Of a stretch of DNA of 64,000 nucleotides, positions 1-11,407 are shown one piece after another. Position 1 is the first letter of the stretch, and each line of letters begins with the position of its first letter. The translations under genes and the position numbers were made by a program. The notes beneath the pieces are model-generated. The model had not been told where the DNA came from, did not search any database, and saw only the letters and a program-made list of their open reading frames with translations. This DNA comes from Entonaema liquescens (Eukaryota > Ascomycota > Sordariomycetes > Xylariales > Xylariaceae): positions 1,798,001-1,862,000 of the forward strand of contig CADCSX010000002.1 of assembly GCA_902805475.1 (NCBI GenBank), written 5' to 3'.

Positions 1-640
1 CAGATCGCCAAGAACGCATTGACTTTATCAAACTGCATGGTATTGCTCAGCGCCGCTGAGATGCTTGGACAATTGCGCGAGCGTAATATCTCTTGCATTT
101 CCGATTTACATATGCATCGGCAATAGGATGGTTATACGAAAGCTGTTTACTTGATATCTCCTAAGATGCGGACCAGCTATGGGGGAACCCCCTGGTCAAT
201 CGAATATCAGCCAAGAATTCGGGCATAGGTCCTCTTCGAATGACGTTCGTCATTTGAGCCAATCGTATGCTGTATAATCTGAGGGATTCACTCTATAGCC
301 GGTTCACATCCTAGGGTATACTGGAAATTATATAGAAGCGACCGGCTTTACCAGCATGCTAACATATACGGATACAATGAGTCTCTTGGCATGCATCTGA
401 ATAGAGATGATAAAGTGAACATCACGAATGGAAAGAAAAGCCGCCAGCATTACAAGACCCGCATCAGATTTCATGACTCAAGTGCAACTATTTGCCTAGG
501 ATTGAAACTATACGATCGTTCGAATATGATAATATGAGTGTATAAGACGTTAGACATCGTAAACTTCTAGAAGTAGCAATACGTTCTAGGTGATAAGATG
601 TTTCATTTCTCCCCGTATCAAAAACCCTGCGTGTAGGTAC
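1..640. other. Intergenic, nothing recognised
   Basis: No open frame with a recognisable product and no tRNA or clear repeat was seen. It lies downstream of the minus-strand lipase gene and may hold its 3' UTR. Confidence 0.5.
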
Positions 641-1991
641 TTAAAAAGTAGGAGGCTTATATAGGTCCACAGTGACATCGCGAATCTCGACTCCTTGGTT
701 TGCGGTATCGTGCGAGCCGCTAAAAGCACCGTCTAACCACTTTATCGCTCTGTCTTGCCCATTCACAATCTCAGAAATGTGATTACCAACAGTGTTGCGC
801 TCATACAGAATGGAGACGTTATAACGCTTATAGTGAGCGATATGGTCATCCGTGTCAGTAATGGGTGTGAATTCATCCCCGATCGCCTTGTAGACAAAAA
901 GCGGGATCTCCGGGGCACCATGGAAGCCAAGAGTCCACTCGACCTTTTTAATCCTGCGCAGAATCTCCGATCCCTCAAAGTCTGCCTGGCCACCAACAAA
1001 GAAGCCGTAGATGTCTTGGCCAGCATAAGCTTGGAAAGCCTGCATCGAGTCCATTTCGCGGCCCTTTAGGAAGGCGGCTGCATTTTGTGGACCCTCAGTC
1101 TTAAGGCGGCTACGGAGATAAGTATCAACTTCAGGGTATTCGTTCATGATACCGAGTAGAAGGAGGACCAGATTACCCATGAATGGCATCTTATTAGTAA
1201 CGCTGAACTCAGCTCCTACGTCGCTGACCAGACCACCCAGTGCGGCACCCACAAAGCCGGTCGATAGCTCAGGGGTATACTGAACCTGCAACTCCGCCGC
1301 TTTCTCGGTGGCGAGTGAACCGCCGCTATACCCCCACATTGCATATTTAAATTTATCTGCATTTGAAGGTAGGAGTAAAAACTGAGAATTGCCGCACAGA
1401 GAAAGCACAGCACGAATGCCGTCAAGTGTAGCGTGACCGGCTTGGACAAGTGCGCCAAATGCAGCACGGGGGCCTTCAAAATCGGGAATGGCAATGAACC
1501 AACCGCGGTCTAGCATCGTATCGAATTTTTCATGGTCTGTGGGAATGCCGAACGAGTTCGGAGGTACCGGCTGGAAGATGCGGTATGATGGCCCAAAGTC
1601 AATACTTGGTGAATTATATGCAATTTGATAAGATAGCAGGGCATAGAATCCTGAGGATGATGCCAAGGGTTTCTTGGGGATAACTAGGGAACTAATAAGC
1701 AACAATGAGATGATCAGATACTCATAATCTCAATAATACTTGGAGAGACGGTTGGGATACTTACGTCACTGCCCAGGTTGGTTGGTACCGCGAGCCAGTG
1801 GTACGGTATAAGATATGAAATGCTGCAGATGCATTGTTGAAGACAGTCGGCCCTCCTGGGACGGCTCGAACCCGGAGCACAGTTCCAGGAGCAGCGGCTT
1901 CAAAGTCAGGCGGGGCCGTATACCACGGATCCTGGCTCGGAAGAAGCAACCCGTCCGAGCCGGTGCCAGGGGTGGATGTTGATAACACCAT
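641..1991 (-). CDS. Secretory lipase (LIP family) homologue lacking a visible signal peptide
   Basis: Two exons, 1765-1991 and 641-1691, joined over a 73-nt GTAAGT..TAG intron in phase 2, give 425 aa. The family (secretory lipases, Candida LIP type) hydrolyses triacylglycerols outside the cell. The protein has the usual opening with SQDPWYTAPPDFEAAAPG, the nucleophile motif GYSGGS, an acid candidate in the IGDEFTP segment and a His candidate in TVGNHISEI, so the catalytic set looks complete. The first ATG in this frame is at 1991; the frame runs open only about 50 nt further upstream before a stop. No hydrophobic signal sequence is visible, although a branch-like TAAC and a CAG lie just before the ATG, so a missed first exon is possible. 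I found no good signal-peptide exon in the 250 bp upstream. The gene may be 5'-decayed or mis-started. Confidence 0.8.
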
Positions 1992-2039
1992 ACTGTAGTT
2001 ACGCTGCGGTAAATTAATCCTGGCAGTAGTTATCAATAA

Positions 2040-3640
2040 TGTCTAGCTATCGAGAGTTGGTTTCATGGATGACTGATCGGTTATCCTGCATCTTGTGGGC
2101 GAGATCCATATATGTAGGGGTTCCGGAGTTTACAGGCATCTTCGGATCTAACAAACATCATCTTAAAAGGGAAGTAAGCGGACCTCGCACACCGTACGGC
2201 ACGCCGTTACGACGAGGAGCAATGCCGCTTTTCGGGCTTATGTAAGAGTAGGAGGTAGGATTCTGAACTATTCCATGTTTAGACCCTTTTTCACTTATAA
2301 TCCGCAGTCTTTAGATAACTCCGATAGTTGAAATAACGCGGGGGGGTGTCTATTCAATCTCCATGTCTTTATATTTCTAGACACCTATCTGAATGTACGG
2401 TATAAAGAAAACCTGATTACCTATACACATATATAGGACTCAGGAAACCATAATACTAACGAAATTCGGGGAAGAGTTGGGTTATCTCGTCCCGATTTAC
2501 GATTATCTAGGCAAGATCTGCTACGACCCCAGTTACGCCATTCAGCTGAACCATCCGTGGTATCCATTTCCGGTACGACATAATACATTGTATTTGGAGA
2601 GGTCCGATCGTTACTAGTCTTGATATTTTGAGTGAAGCAAAAGCGGCCAGCTATATGTTCAGTGGAGAATTAGAGAAGGTTCTTAGAACGAGTACGCTTA
2701 CTTGCCACTCAATGAATGATATAAAATCTCCTTATGGGTTCGCCTTAGGCGACGAGGGCTAAGGAGGTTCCTCGACGTCTGATCTACCGTAACTTGATTT
2801 TATCACCCACCTTACTCATAGGTATAGGCAGCTTTTACCTCCATTCTAACTGCGTCTTCGGCGGGCTGACGGAGGTGTTGAGGCCCTATTACTCGGCGCC
2901 ATCGACTTGTCACTGGAGCTAGGTACTTTAGGCAAGTGGGAGCATCCGACTTTCCTGTATACGCTTAAGGGGATTGCATTGGTGGTAAAGGAGTCAGGCA
3001 AAGCATTCGGCATTGCGGGATTATACTCACGTCACGATATATATAAACATACAGTGCGAGTCTTGGGCGCCAGGTACGTTTTATGTCATCCTGATACAGG
3101 TCTATCAACGGTAGTTAGGTATGAATAAGAACGTGGAACTCAACAGAGGCAGATAAGTTTAGGTAATAATTTCCCATACTGAAGTCAACCTCATAGTTCG
3201 TACTCCCGGATGCCTATCCCAATATAAGACATCTTCACTATTTGGCTTTCATGCTCCTAACGAAAGGCGTCGGGACGTTATATCAATATATGGGTTGAAC
3301 TCCATTGCGAATTACACGGCCCATTCCAGAATAGGGGCCTAGTCTTTTCCGGGATCGTGGAAATCTCGATTTAGTACTAACTGTCACGGACGCTATTCCA
3401 CTAAGATGTATCATGGTATGATATAACCCGCTACTATAAGTAATAACTATGTTTAGCGTACTAACAATGAGAAGTATCTCAAGGGTAGGAATCCACGCGA
3501 TGTATTTATGACATGATAGATACCTAGGTAGCTCTAACTACAAAATCATTAAGAGGCCTAGACCAGGGGCCAGGAATAACTCATAAAGGAGGAGAGACGG
3601 GAGCAAAGCTAAATAGCAGGGGATAGTAAGACCTCACCAC
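2040..3640. other. Intergenic, no supported gene
   Basis: Small open frames here (for example 2907-3128 on the plus strand) have no recognisable domains and ordinary non-coding composition. No repeat or tRNA was seen. Confidence 0.5.
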
Positions 3641-4233
3641 CTATACCTTAACGAACTCCCAGGCCGTACCCTCGCCCTGCGTGGTAATCAGTTTCTGACC
3701 ATCATCTGCGATTACCATCTTTAGCATCCAATCTTTATAGTAAGTCGTGAGAAGATAACCACCATCGGGGTGTCTTTGAGCGAAGAAATATTCGTGAGCT
3801 TTATGATGTCTTCTTTCTGCGATGAAGGTACCGAGACTGTCGTGACCCATGTACATATTGTGTATAGGATCGCAGAATCCTAGCCAGCCATTCTTCTCGA
3901 CGCAGATCCAATGATAACCACCCTGGTCGCCCTTGTGCGGCTCTAGTCGCAACTGTCCACGGACAATGGTAAGCTGCTTCCCGAAACGGGGTCGCGTATG
4001 ATGAATGTATGGCCAGGCCATGGTACCGTTTCTTTACGGTGCGGATAGTCGTTTAGCAGGTCATCCGTTACCGTTGAATGCGTGGGCGTGACATTGCCGT
4101 CGACTGTTGAGCTAGATGCACTCATCCCGGCGGAACTCGACTCAAAAGGATAGAATTTCTTGTCCATTTCTGTATTGTCGCGAAGCTGATTGCGCGTTCC
4201 AAAGATGTACATAAAGTTCGGAGTTAGGTTCAT
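3641..4233 (-). pseudogene. Fungal beta-trefoil/fascin-like small protein, broken by a 1-nt deletion
   Basis: Two overlapping frames together encode one protein of a common filamentous-fungal family with an opening like PWPGHTFIIRD, then GGYHWICVEKNGWLGF, a GHD turn, GGYLL and an ending WEFVKV. The first frame (ATG at 4233) carries the start to the RDPVSG segment. The second frame carries the rest from KQLTIVRG to the stop at 3641. The frame change falls near 3979, where the coding strand reads CGGGAAGCAG and one extra A would restore a continuous frame. No intron fits because the family sequence is contiguous across the point. It is either a real frameshift or a base-call error. Function of the family is unknown; a beta-trefoil fold is my inference from repeats of GW/GH turns. 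The first 50 residues are low-complexity Ser/Thr-rich. Confidence 0.6.
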
Positions 4234-4732
4234 TTGAATGAGGGGTAGCTGAGAGACTGGCTCATTGAAAGAAAATATAAAGCTTGTGCCACTCTGGAGG
4301 CCTGGCTCAGGCTATCATTTATCACCTCCGTTACCAACAGCTTCCGCGTACTAGGACCCGATTCCCCGCGGTTTCACGCATAAACGGGAAGTTCCGCGAG
4401 GCAGATTGATCAATAGGAGAGGTCTCTTTCACATTCGGGTACGGATACCTACAGAAGCTTCATTTTCTTATGAAACAACAATATAACTTAGCTTGAGCAT
4501 ATTCAGCGAACACTTTCTTGGGAGGTTAGAACTGTTAAGAAAATGAAGTGGGTAGCTATCAATGTTAGTTAGCCCATGGAGGTAATAATAATTTAAACAC
4601 TTCCGTCTTTAACCCACCTTAACAAAGTCCATATATGATGTCAAAGTGTAGAACGAAGACGAAGTTGCTTGAGCCTAAAATGTATAATAACTTGCAATTA
4701 CTATAAATGCAATGGCGAGTAACCATTAAAGG
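4234..4732. other. Intergenic upstream of the broken trefoil-like gene
   Basis: No gene seen. It ends at the 385-bp MITE that starts at 4733. Confidence 0.5.
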
Positions 4733-5117
4733 TACGGATGTCCCTTTCAAAAGTTTTGTCCATAGGGAAACCCCTGTCAGCTTGTCAACAGCTGACAGCC
4801 AGTGCCGGCTATCTGACAGCCGAAAAGCTCCATGTACATCTAAAACTACCTTTTTTTACTATATATTATTCTGTATAACTACCACGCTAGAGAACCTCAA
4901 AAAAACTATAAAACAAATAATTATTCAAATTCAAGCTTAACGGCTTAATTTTCAAGATTTAATCCAGATATAAAAGTAATAACTGCGTTGTAAAAGTAAA
5001 GGGTATAATAAAGTACATAGACTTGATTGCCCAGCAGCTGTTGCCAAGCCCGGCCAGTGCGTATCAGGGCCGACAAGGGTCTTCCTATGGACATAACTTT
5101 TGAAAGGGACATCCGTA
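4733..5117 (+). mobile_element. 385-bp MITE, family A, copy 1 (TA-flanked, mariner-like)
   Basis: The two ends are inverted copies: the left reads TACGGATGTCCCTTTCAAAA and the reverse complement of the right reads the same. Similarity goes on for about 45 bp through a TCCATAGG block. The outermost TA on each side is best read as the target duplication, as in Tc1/mariner elements. The inside has no transposase. A second copy of exactly the same length lies at 36353-36737 in the opposite orientation. Its right end begins only about 95 bp from the 3' end of the tRNA-Ser gene. Confidence 0.85.
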
Positions 5118-5204
5118 CCTGATAGAAGGTCCACTAGTCCCATAAGTTATAGCGCACTAGTTGGGTCCGGCTTCAACTAACCCACTAGTTCACCCCAACA
5201 AAAC

Positions 5205-5209
5205 AAAAA
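5205..5209 (-). terminator. RNA polymerase III terminator of tRNA-Ser
   Basis: A run of five T on the coding strand lies three bases after the tRNA 3' end, the usual pol III stop signal. Confidence 0.7.
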
Positions 5210-5212
5210 TAT

Positions 5213-5307
5213 CGACACCTGTGTGATTCGAACACACGCCCCCGAAGGGAATGCCTTGTCTATCAGAATATAGCAGGGCATCGCGTTAACCACTCCGCCA
5301 AAGTGCC
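5213..5307 (-). tRNA. tRNA-Ser (anticodon GCU) with 14-nt intron
   Basis: Class II cloverleaf: the acceptor strand GGCACTT pairs with AGGTGTC (two G-U pairs), then a D arm GGCGGAGTGG..., an anticodon stem ATGCC/GGCAT, a long variable arm CCC-TTCG-GGG, and a T arm GTGTG-TTCGAAT-CACAC. The anticodon loop region is 21 nt; removing 14 nt after position 37 leaves CTGCTAA, anticodon GCT, which reads AGC and AGT serine codons. The intron sits at the canonical place. The GTTCGAATC B box is intact. Confidence 0.93.
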
Positions 5308-5542
5308 TCAGAAGCGCTTTAACCGTTTCTAAGCGGGGTACTGGGTTGTTTGTTATTACCTATAATAACCCCACTCTAGTGGCCTAACCGTATTCAATCT
5401 GCGTGCACACTCAAATTCGAAACTTGTAGCACTACTAAACTGACACGCTTCATAAAAAGTTGAAACTCTATTTATTCAGGTCCCATCCCGAAGTTACATG
5501 TATCTTACGCTAGGTATCGTTAAGGAGCAAGCACTGCGAAAG

Positions 5543-6262
5543 CTAGTGAAATCTGTAATATCTAAAAACCTTTCCAACACTTACGACAACCCATCCCGTA
5601 ACAACTAAAACCGCAGTCTTAGCGGTCGTACCGATGTCCTTAACCTTCTGAACAAATTTCTGCCTGCCCGTAACACCATATTCTGCAACAGCATTTGTAC
5701 TAGAAGGCACCTGTTGCTTTTGTGCCTTTCCTCGCTTTTGTGTCTTTTCTTGCTTCTGCGCATCCCTCCATTCTTTCGCTTCCTTCCGCTTTTCGGCAAA
5801 CTCTTCGTTTTTCCTGTCAAGCCATATCTGATTACAATCCGCAAACCGACGTATCCCCGAGCCAAGATCATAATCGTATATGCAGCGCTCCTTGCTTGTG
5901 AGGATTTGGTAAGCTTCGGTTACTTGGTGGATTTCTAGCTCCGCTTCTCCCTTTCCGCCCTTGAACTTATCAGGATGATATATTTTTAGTTTTTCGCGAT
6001 ATGCCTTTTTGATAGCTTCTTGTGTCGAAAATAATGGAATGCCGAGGGCTTCGTAATGGTTCAGAGAGTTTTGAGGAGATTTCTGAAGGGAGTTCTCCAC
6101 GCGAACCTTTTGTGTGGTTGTAGAATTGTTCAACTCCTCCAGAGGAGCCATAGCTATCATGAGCTGCATAAAACAGGAGATGAGACTACCGATCAATATC
6201 AAAGTAACAAGGAAGCCTAGGAGGGCCTTGCAAAACTTCGCCATCGTAGAGTCGCGATTCAT
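5543..6262 (-). CDS. Membrane-anchored J-domain (DnaJ-like) protein
   Basis: A single exon of 239 aa starting at ATG 6262; no ATG lies upstream in the frame. Residues about 11-37 form a hydrophobic segment that can act as a signal anchor. Residues about 68-130 are a J domain with the invariant HPD at 96-98, preceded by the Lys/Tyr-rich helix II (KKAYREKLKIY). J domains stimulate the ATPase of Hsp70 partners. After it comes a highly charged Lys/Glu/Gln helix and, close to the C-terminus, a second hydrophobic stretch (AVLVVTGWVVVSVG). No Gly/Phe region or zinc finger is present, so it is a class III J protein. The placement suggests ER or another inner membrane, but no targeting signal decides which. 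I cannot assign an ortholog. Confidence 0.85.
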   Translation of the reverse strand: MNRDSTMAKFCKALLGFLVTLILIGSLISCFMQLMIAMAPLEELNNSTTTQKVRVENSLQKSPQNSLNHYEALGIPLFSTQEAIKKAYREKLKIYHPDKFKGGKGEAELEIHQVTEAYQILTSKERCIYDYDLGSGIRRFADCNQIWLDRKNEEFAEKRKEAKEWRDAQKQEKTQKRGKAQKQQVPSSTNAVAEYGVTGRQKFVQKVKDIGTTAKTAVLVVTGWVVVSVGKVFRYYRFH

Positions 6263-6337
6263 CTTGTTGATAAAGGTTAGTTGATTGTTAGATCTTGTAT
6301 AACTAGTAGGTAGACTGGGTAGTTCGAGACGCCTCAA

Positions 6338-6830
6338 ATGTCTGGGAGAGCAGTATGGAAACCTTTTAAGTCGTTTGTCTCATAATGACATTCACTGACC
6401 TTAGATAGATTTAAATGTTAAATACAGAATATCTTTCGCATACCCATCTTTGTTCGTAAACAATAAGATGGTTTAAGTTGAAAGATGGATTTTATCGTAA
6501 TATTTGTTTTGCAAATATATGATCAAAGAACTAAGAGTGCCTAGTTTTATAAAGTTTGCTGAATAAAGAAAGTTTCACGCTGGCTTTAGCCATAGTTGGA
6601 ACACAATAGTTCCTCTATTGTTTGACAAGATAGAAAGTTGCTTAACAAAACCCTGATGTCCCTGAATCTCCGTACATCGTCATAAAAGCCTTGCCTCATC
6701 GGCAGCAGCCATGTGGTTAAGATATCCTAAGAAACACTTTAGTCACCTCCTTTTATATTTTATTACTGACTGCTAGATGCTACCCCACGTCCATCATCAC
6801 GGGCTTATTTCTACTAATTGGATACTTCAG
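6338..6830. other. Intergenic between the J protein and the FAD oxidase
   Basis: Nothing recognised; it holds the 5' flank of the J-protein gene and the 3' flank of the oxidase gene. Confidence 0.5.
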
Positions 6831-8434
6831 CTAGGCCGGAATCTTGAAACCACCTGGAACTTGATGTGAGAAAACCCCTTTTGGATCCACATCCCTTTTT
6901 ACTCTCTGCAGTTTTTGCAGGCTCTCCTTTCCATAGCTAGAAATAGGATCCTGCCATGGCGCCGCGTAATTCGGGTACACGAAAGGGTCATATGCGCCTA
7001 GCCTTTGCGCATCATCTTTTATCTTTCTAAATAATTTGCGCGCCTCCCTCTCAACTTTCAGGTCATCCGCCTCGTTCCTCCAAAATACGGTTAACAGAGT
7101 TATGACTAGTGAATCTGACCTGTCCGAGAGCCCGAAGACGTTAGACGTAGCGGATCGTGCGTAGATGGCTGGCGGCAATGGCTCCAACGAAATAGCCCAG
7201 ACAACGCCACGAATGCCCTTGATGGCCTCTATGCTTTTATTCCAATTCAAGTAAATTGCGTTGAGCATTGGAAAAGTAGATTTATGTGTTATCGTGACGA
7301 ATAGCTGGCTGTTTGGTATGTTAGCATGTTACTTACGCCTCTTTCATCTTCTAGTACATACCGTCGTCCATTTTTCGAATACGAACCCTGTTCAGTCGCC
7401 TTTTCTACCATGGTGCCAATACGTCCTTTCTCATCCATCGCAGATATCTTCATCAATGGCTCAAACACTGATGGGCTCTCTTGGGCTTTCGTATATTGAA
7501 GGCTGTTTAAGATGAAAGTCTGGCGACCGCCAGCGTAACCAAGGTTGGTGATCACCGACGCGTATTCATCATAAGACTCCGCTGAATTAAGATCAACGAA
7601 CGCATTTAGTTGCTGGTCGATTGTATCGCTAGAAGAAAGAAGTCCTCCTGCCCATATCGGCCCTTGTTCAAACGTCTGAAAGTCGATCCGGGTAACAACG
7701 CCAAAGTTGTTTGAACCGCCCCTTAGGGCAAAAAGAAGATCAGGGTTCTCGTCTGCATTGGCGTTTACGATAGACCCATTGGCAAGTACAACTTCGAAGT
7801 TCGATACTGTGTCGCATGTCCAACCATACCGTGGGGAGAAGTATGAAATCCCGCCACCTAAAGTCATTCCTCCAACGCCAACTTGTGCTACACGACTGCC
7901 CGCGACTAGTATACCAAGAGGATCCAGTTTTGAATAGACTTCGCCCCAAGTAGCACCCACTCCTACAGAGGCTGTGGCTTTATCCTCGCTCATGTCGATA
8001 GTATTAAGAGAACGTAGATCTATTGTTACCCCACCAGCGATGTTTGCGGCCCCAGCAGTGCCCGCGTATCCACCAGATCGGAGAGCAAATTGACAACTAC
8101 CCTGCTCATCATCCCTAAGTCTTTCCGCCGTAGAGGACAGTGATGAAACTGCAGTGGAGACATCGTCGCTCGTGGTAGGTATAACAACACATAAAGGCTC
8201 AAGCTGAGATTCTTGCTGGCTGTGATACGAAGATATAGAAGAACGATATCTTGGGCTTTCTGGGAAAACGACCTTATCACCGAGTAAAGCGTTTAACGCT
8301 AGACACTAGAGTTTTAATCTCGTTAGCTAGACTTAATATTACGAACGTTTGCATTGAGAATGGACGCGGCTTACGCAGGGCCCTATGAAGCACTGTGGTA
8401 ACGCAAAGGGGGAGCTGAGAACCAATTGATCCAT
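6831..8434 (-). CDS. FAD-linked oxidase (BBE / 6-hydroxynicotine oxidase type)
   Basis: Exons 8375-8434, 7358-8305 and 6831-7304 give 493 aa. The start gives an opening with a Cys pair just before the FAD domain (GPC then CLALNALLGDKVVFP), as in related fungal oxidases. The FAD-binding type 4 domain shows RSGG, GAANIAGGVTIDL, GVGGMTLGGGISYFS and GGSNNFGVVTR. The C-terminus is a berberine-bridge (BBE) region ending YPNYA...VDPKGVFSHQVPGG. Family members oxidise varied small molecules with O2; the substrate is unknown here. The position that normally carries the flavin-linking His (RSGGH) is Tyr (RSGGY), and the second covalent site (Cys) is also absent. For the last intron I prefer a 53-nt GTACTA..CAG intron (7305-7357), because the stronger GTAAGT donor would leave only 32 nt. 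A signal peptide is not visible from the chosen start. Confidence 0.8.
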
Positions 8435-9175
8435 AATAGGTCAAGTACGGGAGTGAGAACGAGCTGATTCTCTGATAGGACGAGAAGAAAGCGTGAAGCC
8501 TACGAAAATATGACTGAATGGGAAAGGAATTAGGTGGGAATAGAAGCGCAGAAAGCCATGAGAAATACGCAGCGCCACCAACCAAAAATAGCAAAATTGG
8601 TGTCATATTGAGTCGGGTTCACTTAAGGGTATCTATAGCTCAATATTAGTTCGCATCTTAATAATTGGTAGTAGTAGTAGTAGGATAGCTTCCAGCCATA
8701 TGCCCAGATACGTATGGAATGAAATGTATAAGGGACAGTGCTCTTCCAATTGAAGCTATCCTGCTTTAGGACTACTGAAGTATCACTGCATGCTCTATTG
8801 CAAGGGTAGCTCCCTAGTAAATTCAATTGGTAACGATGATTCGTCCGTTTGATACTATTGAACGCTGCCTTGCGTCAGCGGCTCAATCAATATTGGCATG
8901 GGCTTCGACCTTTGGGGGACTACCACTCGGGTTCAACAAGCTCGGCATCAAAGACTATTTCTAGTTGCATTTCACTTGACATTGACATCGATAAGTTTAG
9001 CTGGTAAAGATGCGATATTCCCCTATCGAAACTTGCATTGGATGTTTACCAGCTTTGGCCCGTGATTAACCTGTACCGATCCAGCCCTAACCATAATACT
9101 ACAAGTTTTGACCAGGTACCCGTGTTTATGAGAGCGTTTAGAGCATTCACGGCCCTTCCCTCTCAATAGGTTAAT
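8435..9175. other. Intergenic 5' of the FAD oxidase
   Basis: An open frame at 8277-8606 on the minus strand starts with a signal-like run but does not join well to the oxidase. Nothing else recognised. Confidence 0.45.
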
Positions 9176-10302
9176 CTAAGCCTTCGAGGTCATAGCCAAA
9201 ATAGCCTCCTCGACCTCCTTAGGGTGAGTCGCAGCCAGGAAGTGAGCGCCGCCCTCGAGAATGTTGAACTGGACGTCGCTCGAGCCAGTAAAGAGCTTGG
9301 AGTGCTCTTCCGCAACAACAGGAGTATATACCGCATCAGCCGATCCCTAAAATGTCTCAGTTACAATTATCCCTTGGGAAAAAGAAGCCACTAGGCGGTG
9401 AGGCAGTGAAACATACATGTAGCCAATGGACGGGGCACTTGATATCCCCTATTCGGAGTTGCAGGGTGTCTCTTGACGCCAAGCAGATGGCGGCCATCCG
9501 AAGCTTCTTGCGTCCCTCGTCTCCTGAGTAGACGCGACGGAGGGTCTCAGTCCAGAATTCGAGGACTTGAGGGGTGCCTGCAGATCCGAACCCTAACCCA
9601 GTTACAGCTTGGATCCAGTCGTCGTCGACAACAAAGTCCGAGGCAGGTTTACCCCATTTCTCGAGGAACGGCTGTAGAAATGGGACCGGGTCCCTATGGT
9701 AGTGGGCAGTACAGGTCAGCAACATGACTTATGAACTAGGTACACCAAAATGACTATTGGCTAACAGCAAGAATCTAAGGAGGCATTGCCAGTAGATATT
9801 TGACTTACCAGCAGCCTTTCTCGCGAGTTTCGCTAGTTTCAGCATCCATCGATGTGCCGAGGGGAACGAGGCCCAGTATCTATCTTTTGTGAGCCAAGAC
9901 GATCCACATGTTTAGCAACATCGAGATTTTATTAGTCACCTTCTCTGGCGCCAACAATGCCATTTTCACGATAATCCAACCGCCCTGGCTGGTGCCTAAG
10001 GCGTAGGCCTTCTTTACGCCCAGAGCTTCAAGAGCCTGCAACGCAATGAGCGCAGTATCCCAGTAATTAAAGTGCTCGGTAGCGGAGGCTGTCGCGCCAT
10101 GCCCGAGCGGCTCGATAGCCACCAGGTTCACAACATTCGTTAGGTTTTTGCTATCTAATAGGGGACGATAGAATTCGACTGAGGTGCACATAGAGTTAAT
10201 GAGCACCCATGTTGGCTTTGATTGATCCAGCTGGCCATTAGAAATAGCATACCCAACCTGAGCTTGTAAGTGAGGGACTTGTACTGTCTGTGCCGCAGCC
10301 AT
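9176..10302 (-). CDS. Alpha/beta hydrolase fold protein
   Basis: Four exons (9940-10302, 9809-9879, 9417-9693, 9176-9346) give 293 aa. The fold markers are complete: nucleophile elbow GTSQGG, a loop with PLGTSMDAET, the acid in HGSADAVY, and the catalytic His in EGGAHFLAATHP. All three introns keep frame and remove segments that do not fit the family. Such proteins hydrolyse esters or related bonds; the substrate cannot be read from sequence. There is no signal peptide, so it is probably cytosolic. Length is typical for the group. Confidence 0.87.
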
Positions 10303-11407
10303 GATGTCTCTTCTTTAGACTAATTGATAGAAAGGTTTCGGGCTGAACAGTTGTATTTTAGAATCGGACGTGAATATCGATAACTTGGGCTGGAGATCGT
10401 TTGCATTCGGCTCCCGTGTATCTTAAATACACCCTATAGCTCAAAGAACTCGAAGTTGCTTAGTTCCATGCCTTGCTGTAATGTAAGGATATCTCTTTGA
10501 TCGCCCATACCGGTGGTGCGGCATACTCGGTCACTAGACTATATCGGGATAGCTACGAAACTAATAAGGGCAAGAGCCTGACTGAAGCTCTTAGTTAGTG
10601 GTTGGAGCTATTACTTTTTAGAGTGTTGGTATTTGGGTTACCCATTCTTTAACTACTACTTCCACTCAGGTTACGTCACGAGGGGTAGTATGATACGACT
10701 ATGAACAAGCGTATCCTCTTAGGTACACTAGAAAAGAGTTACCTTACACACTAGGCCGAATACATATATTTTATATTTAAATTCGAGCACTAAAGCTATT
10801 AGACCTAAGGCCTAAGAGAGTTTGAGCCTTGGGTTCACCTATGTGAGTAGGTAGTTAGGTGTTATGTGTTTGTTTTTGACCGCCGAGAAAAAACAGCTCA
10901 GTACTTACCCTCTGTCCTTCTCGGCCATTTTCGCTTTGTCTTGCTTGATAAATGTAAGTTGGTAATCAGCCAATGAATGCAACGTTGGTTAAGTTGGTAT
11001 GTTACACAGTCTTGCCTTCTCTCACGCAATGCTATATGCAATTCCTATATTCTCTAACCTCGGGTATTTAGGTAAACTACCTACCTTAGTACTAGTCTTT
11101 CCCATACCATTCTCTTTTGATGCGGGTTCGGTCATCCGGCTTTCTATAGCTTAGTTGAGAAGATCGTTCAAGAAAAAGGGTTGCCCCAGATTCCGAAGAC
11201 TATTTTTAGCAATTGCATGGTTGTAATAGTGTTATTTCACGCATCACAACTCTTGAGGCGCATTCGGCTTACTACTGCTAAGAAGCACGTACTATTCGCC
11301 GCCCAATTGATCGAATTACGAGCCTGGCGAGAATCACCAATACGAAGAATTGTTCCCAACGATATTAGTTGGAACCAAATAAACAGGAGTAGGTAGTTGT
11401 TCTTTTC
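10303..11407. other. Intergenic, nothing recognised
   Basis: Separates the hydrolase promoter from the COG3 3' end. Contains scattered TACCTA/TAGGTA motifs but no gene. Confidence 0.5.

Noticed and set aside
755..1069. Plus-strand open frame inside the lipase gene
   Set aside because: It is antisense to a clear catalytic domain and has no domain of its own.
8277..8606. Signal-peptide-like open frame upstream of the FAD oxidase
   Set aside because: It does not join in frame to the oxidase with usable splice sites, and the alternative start at 8434 fits the family better.
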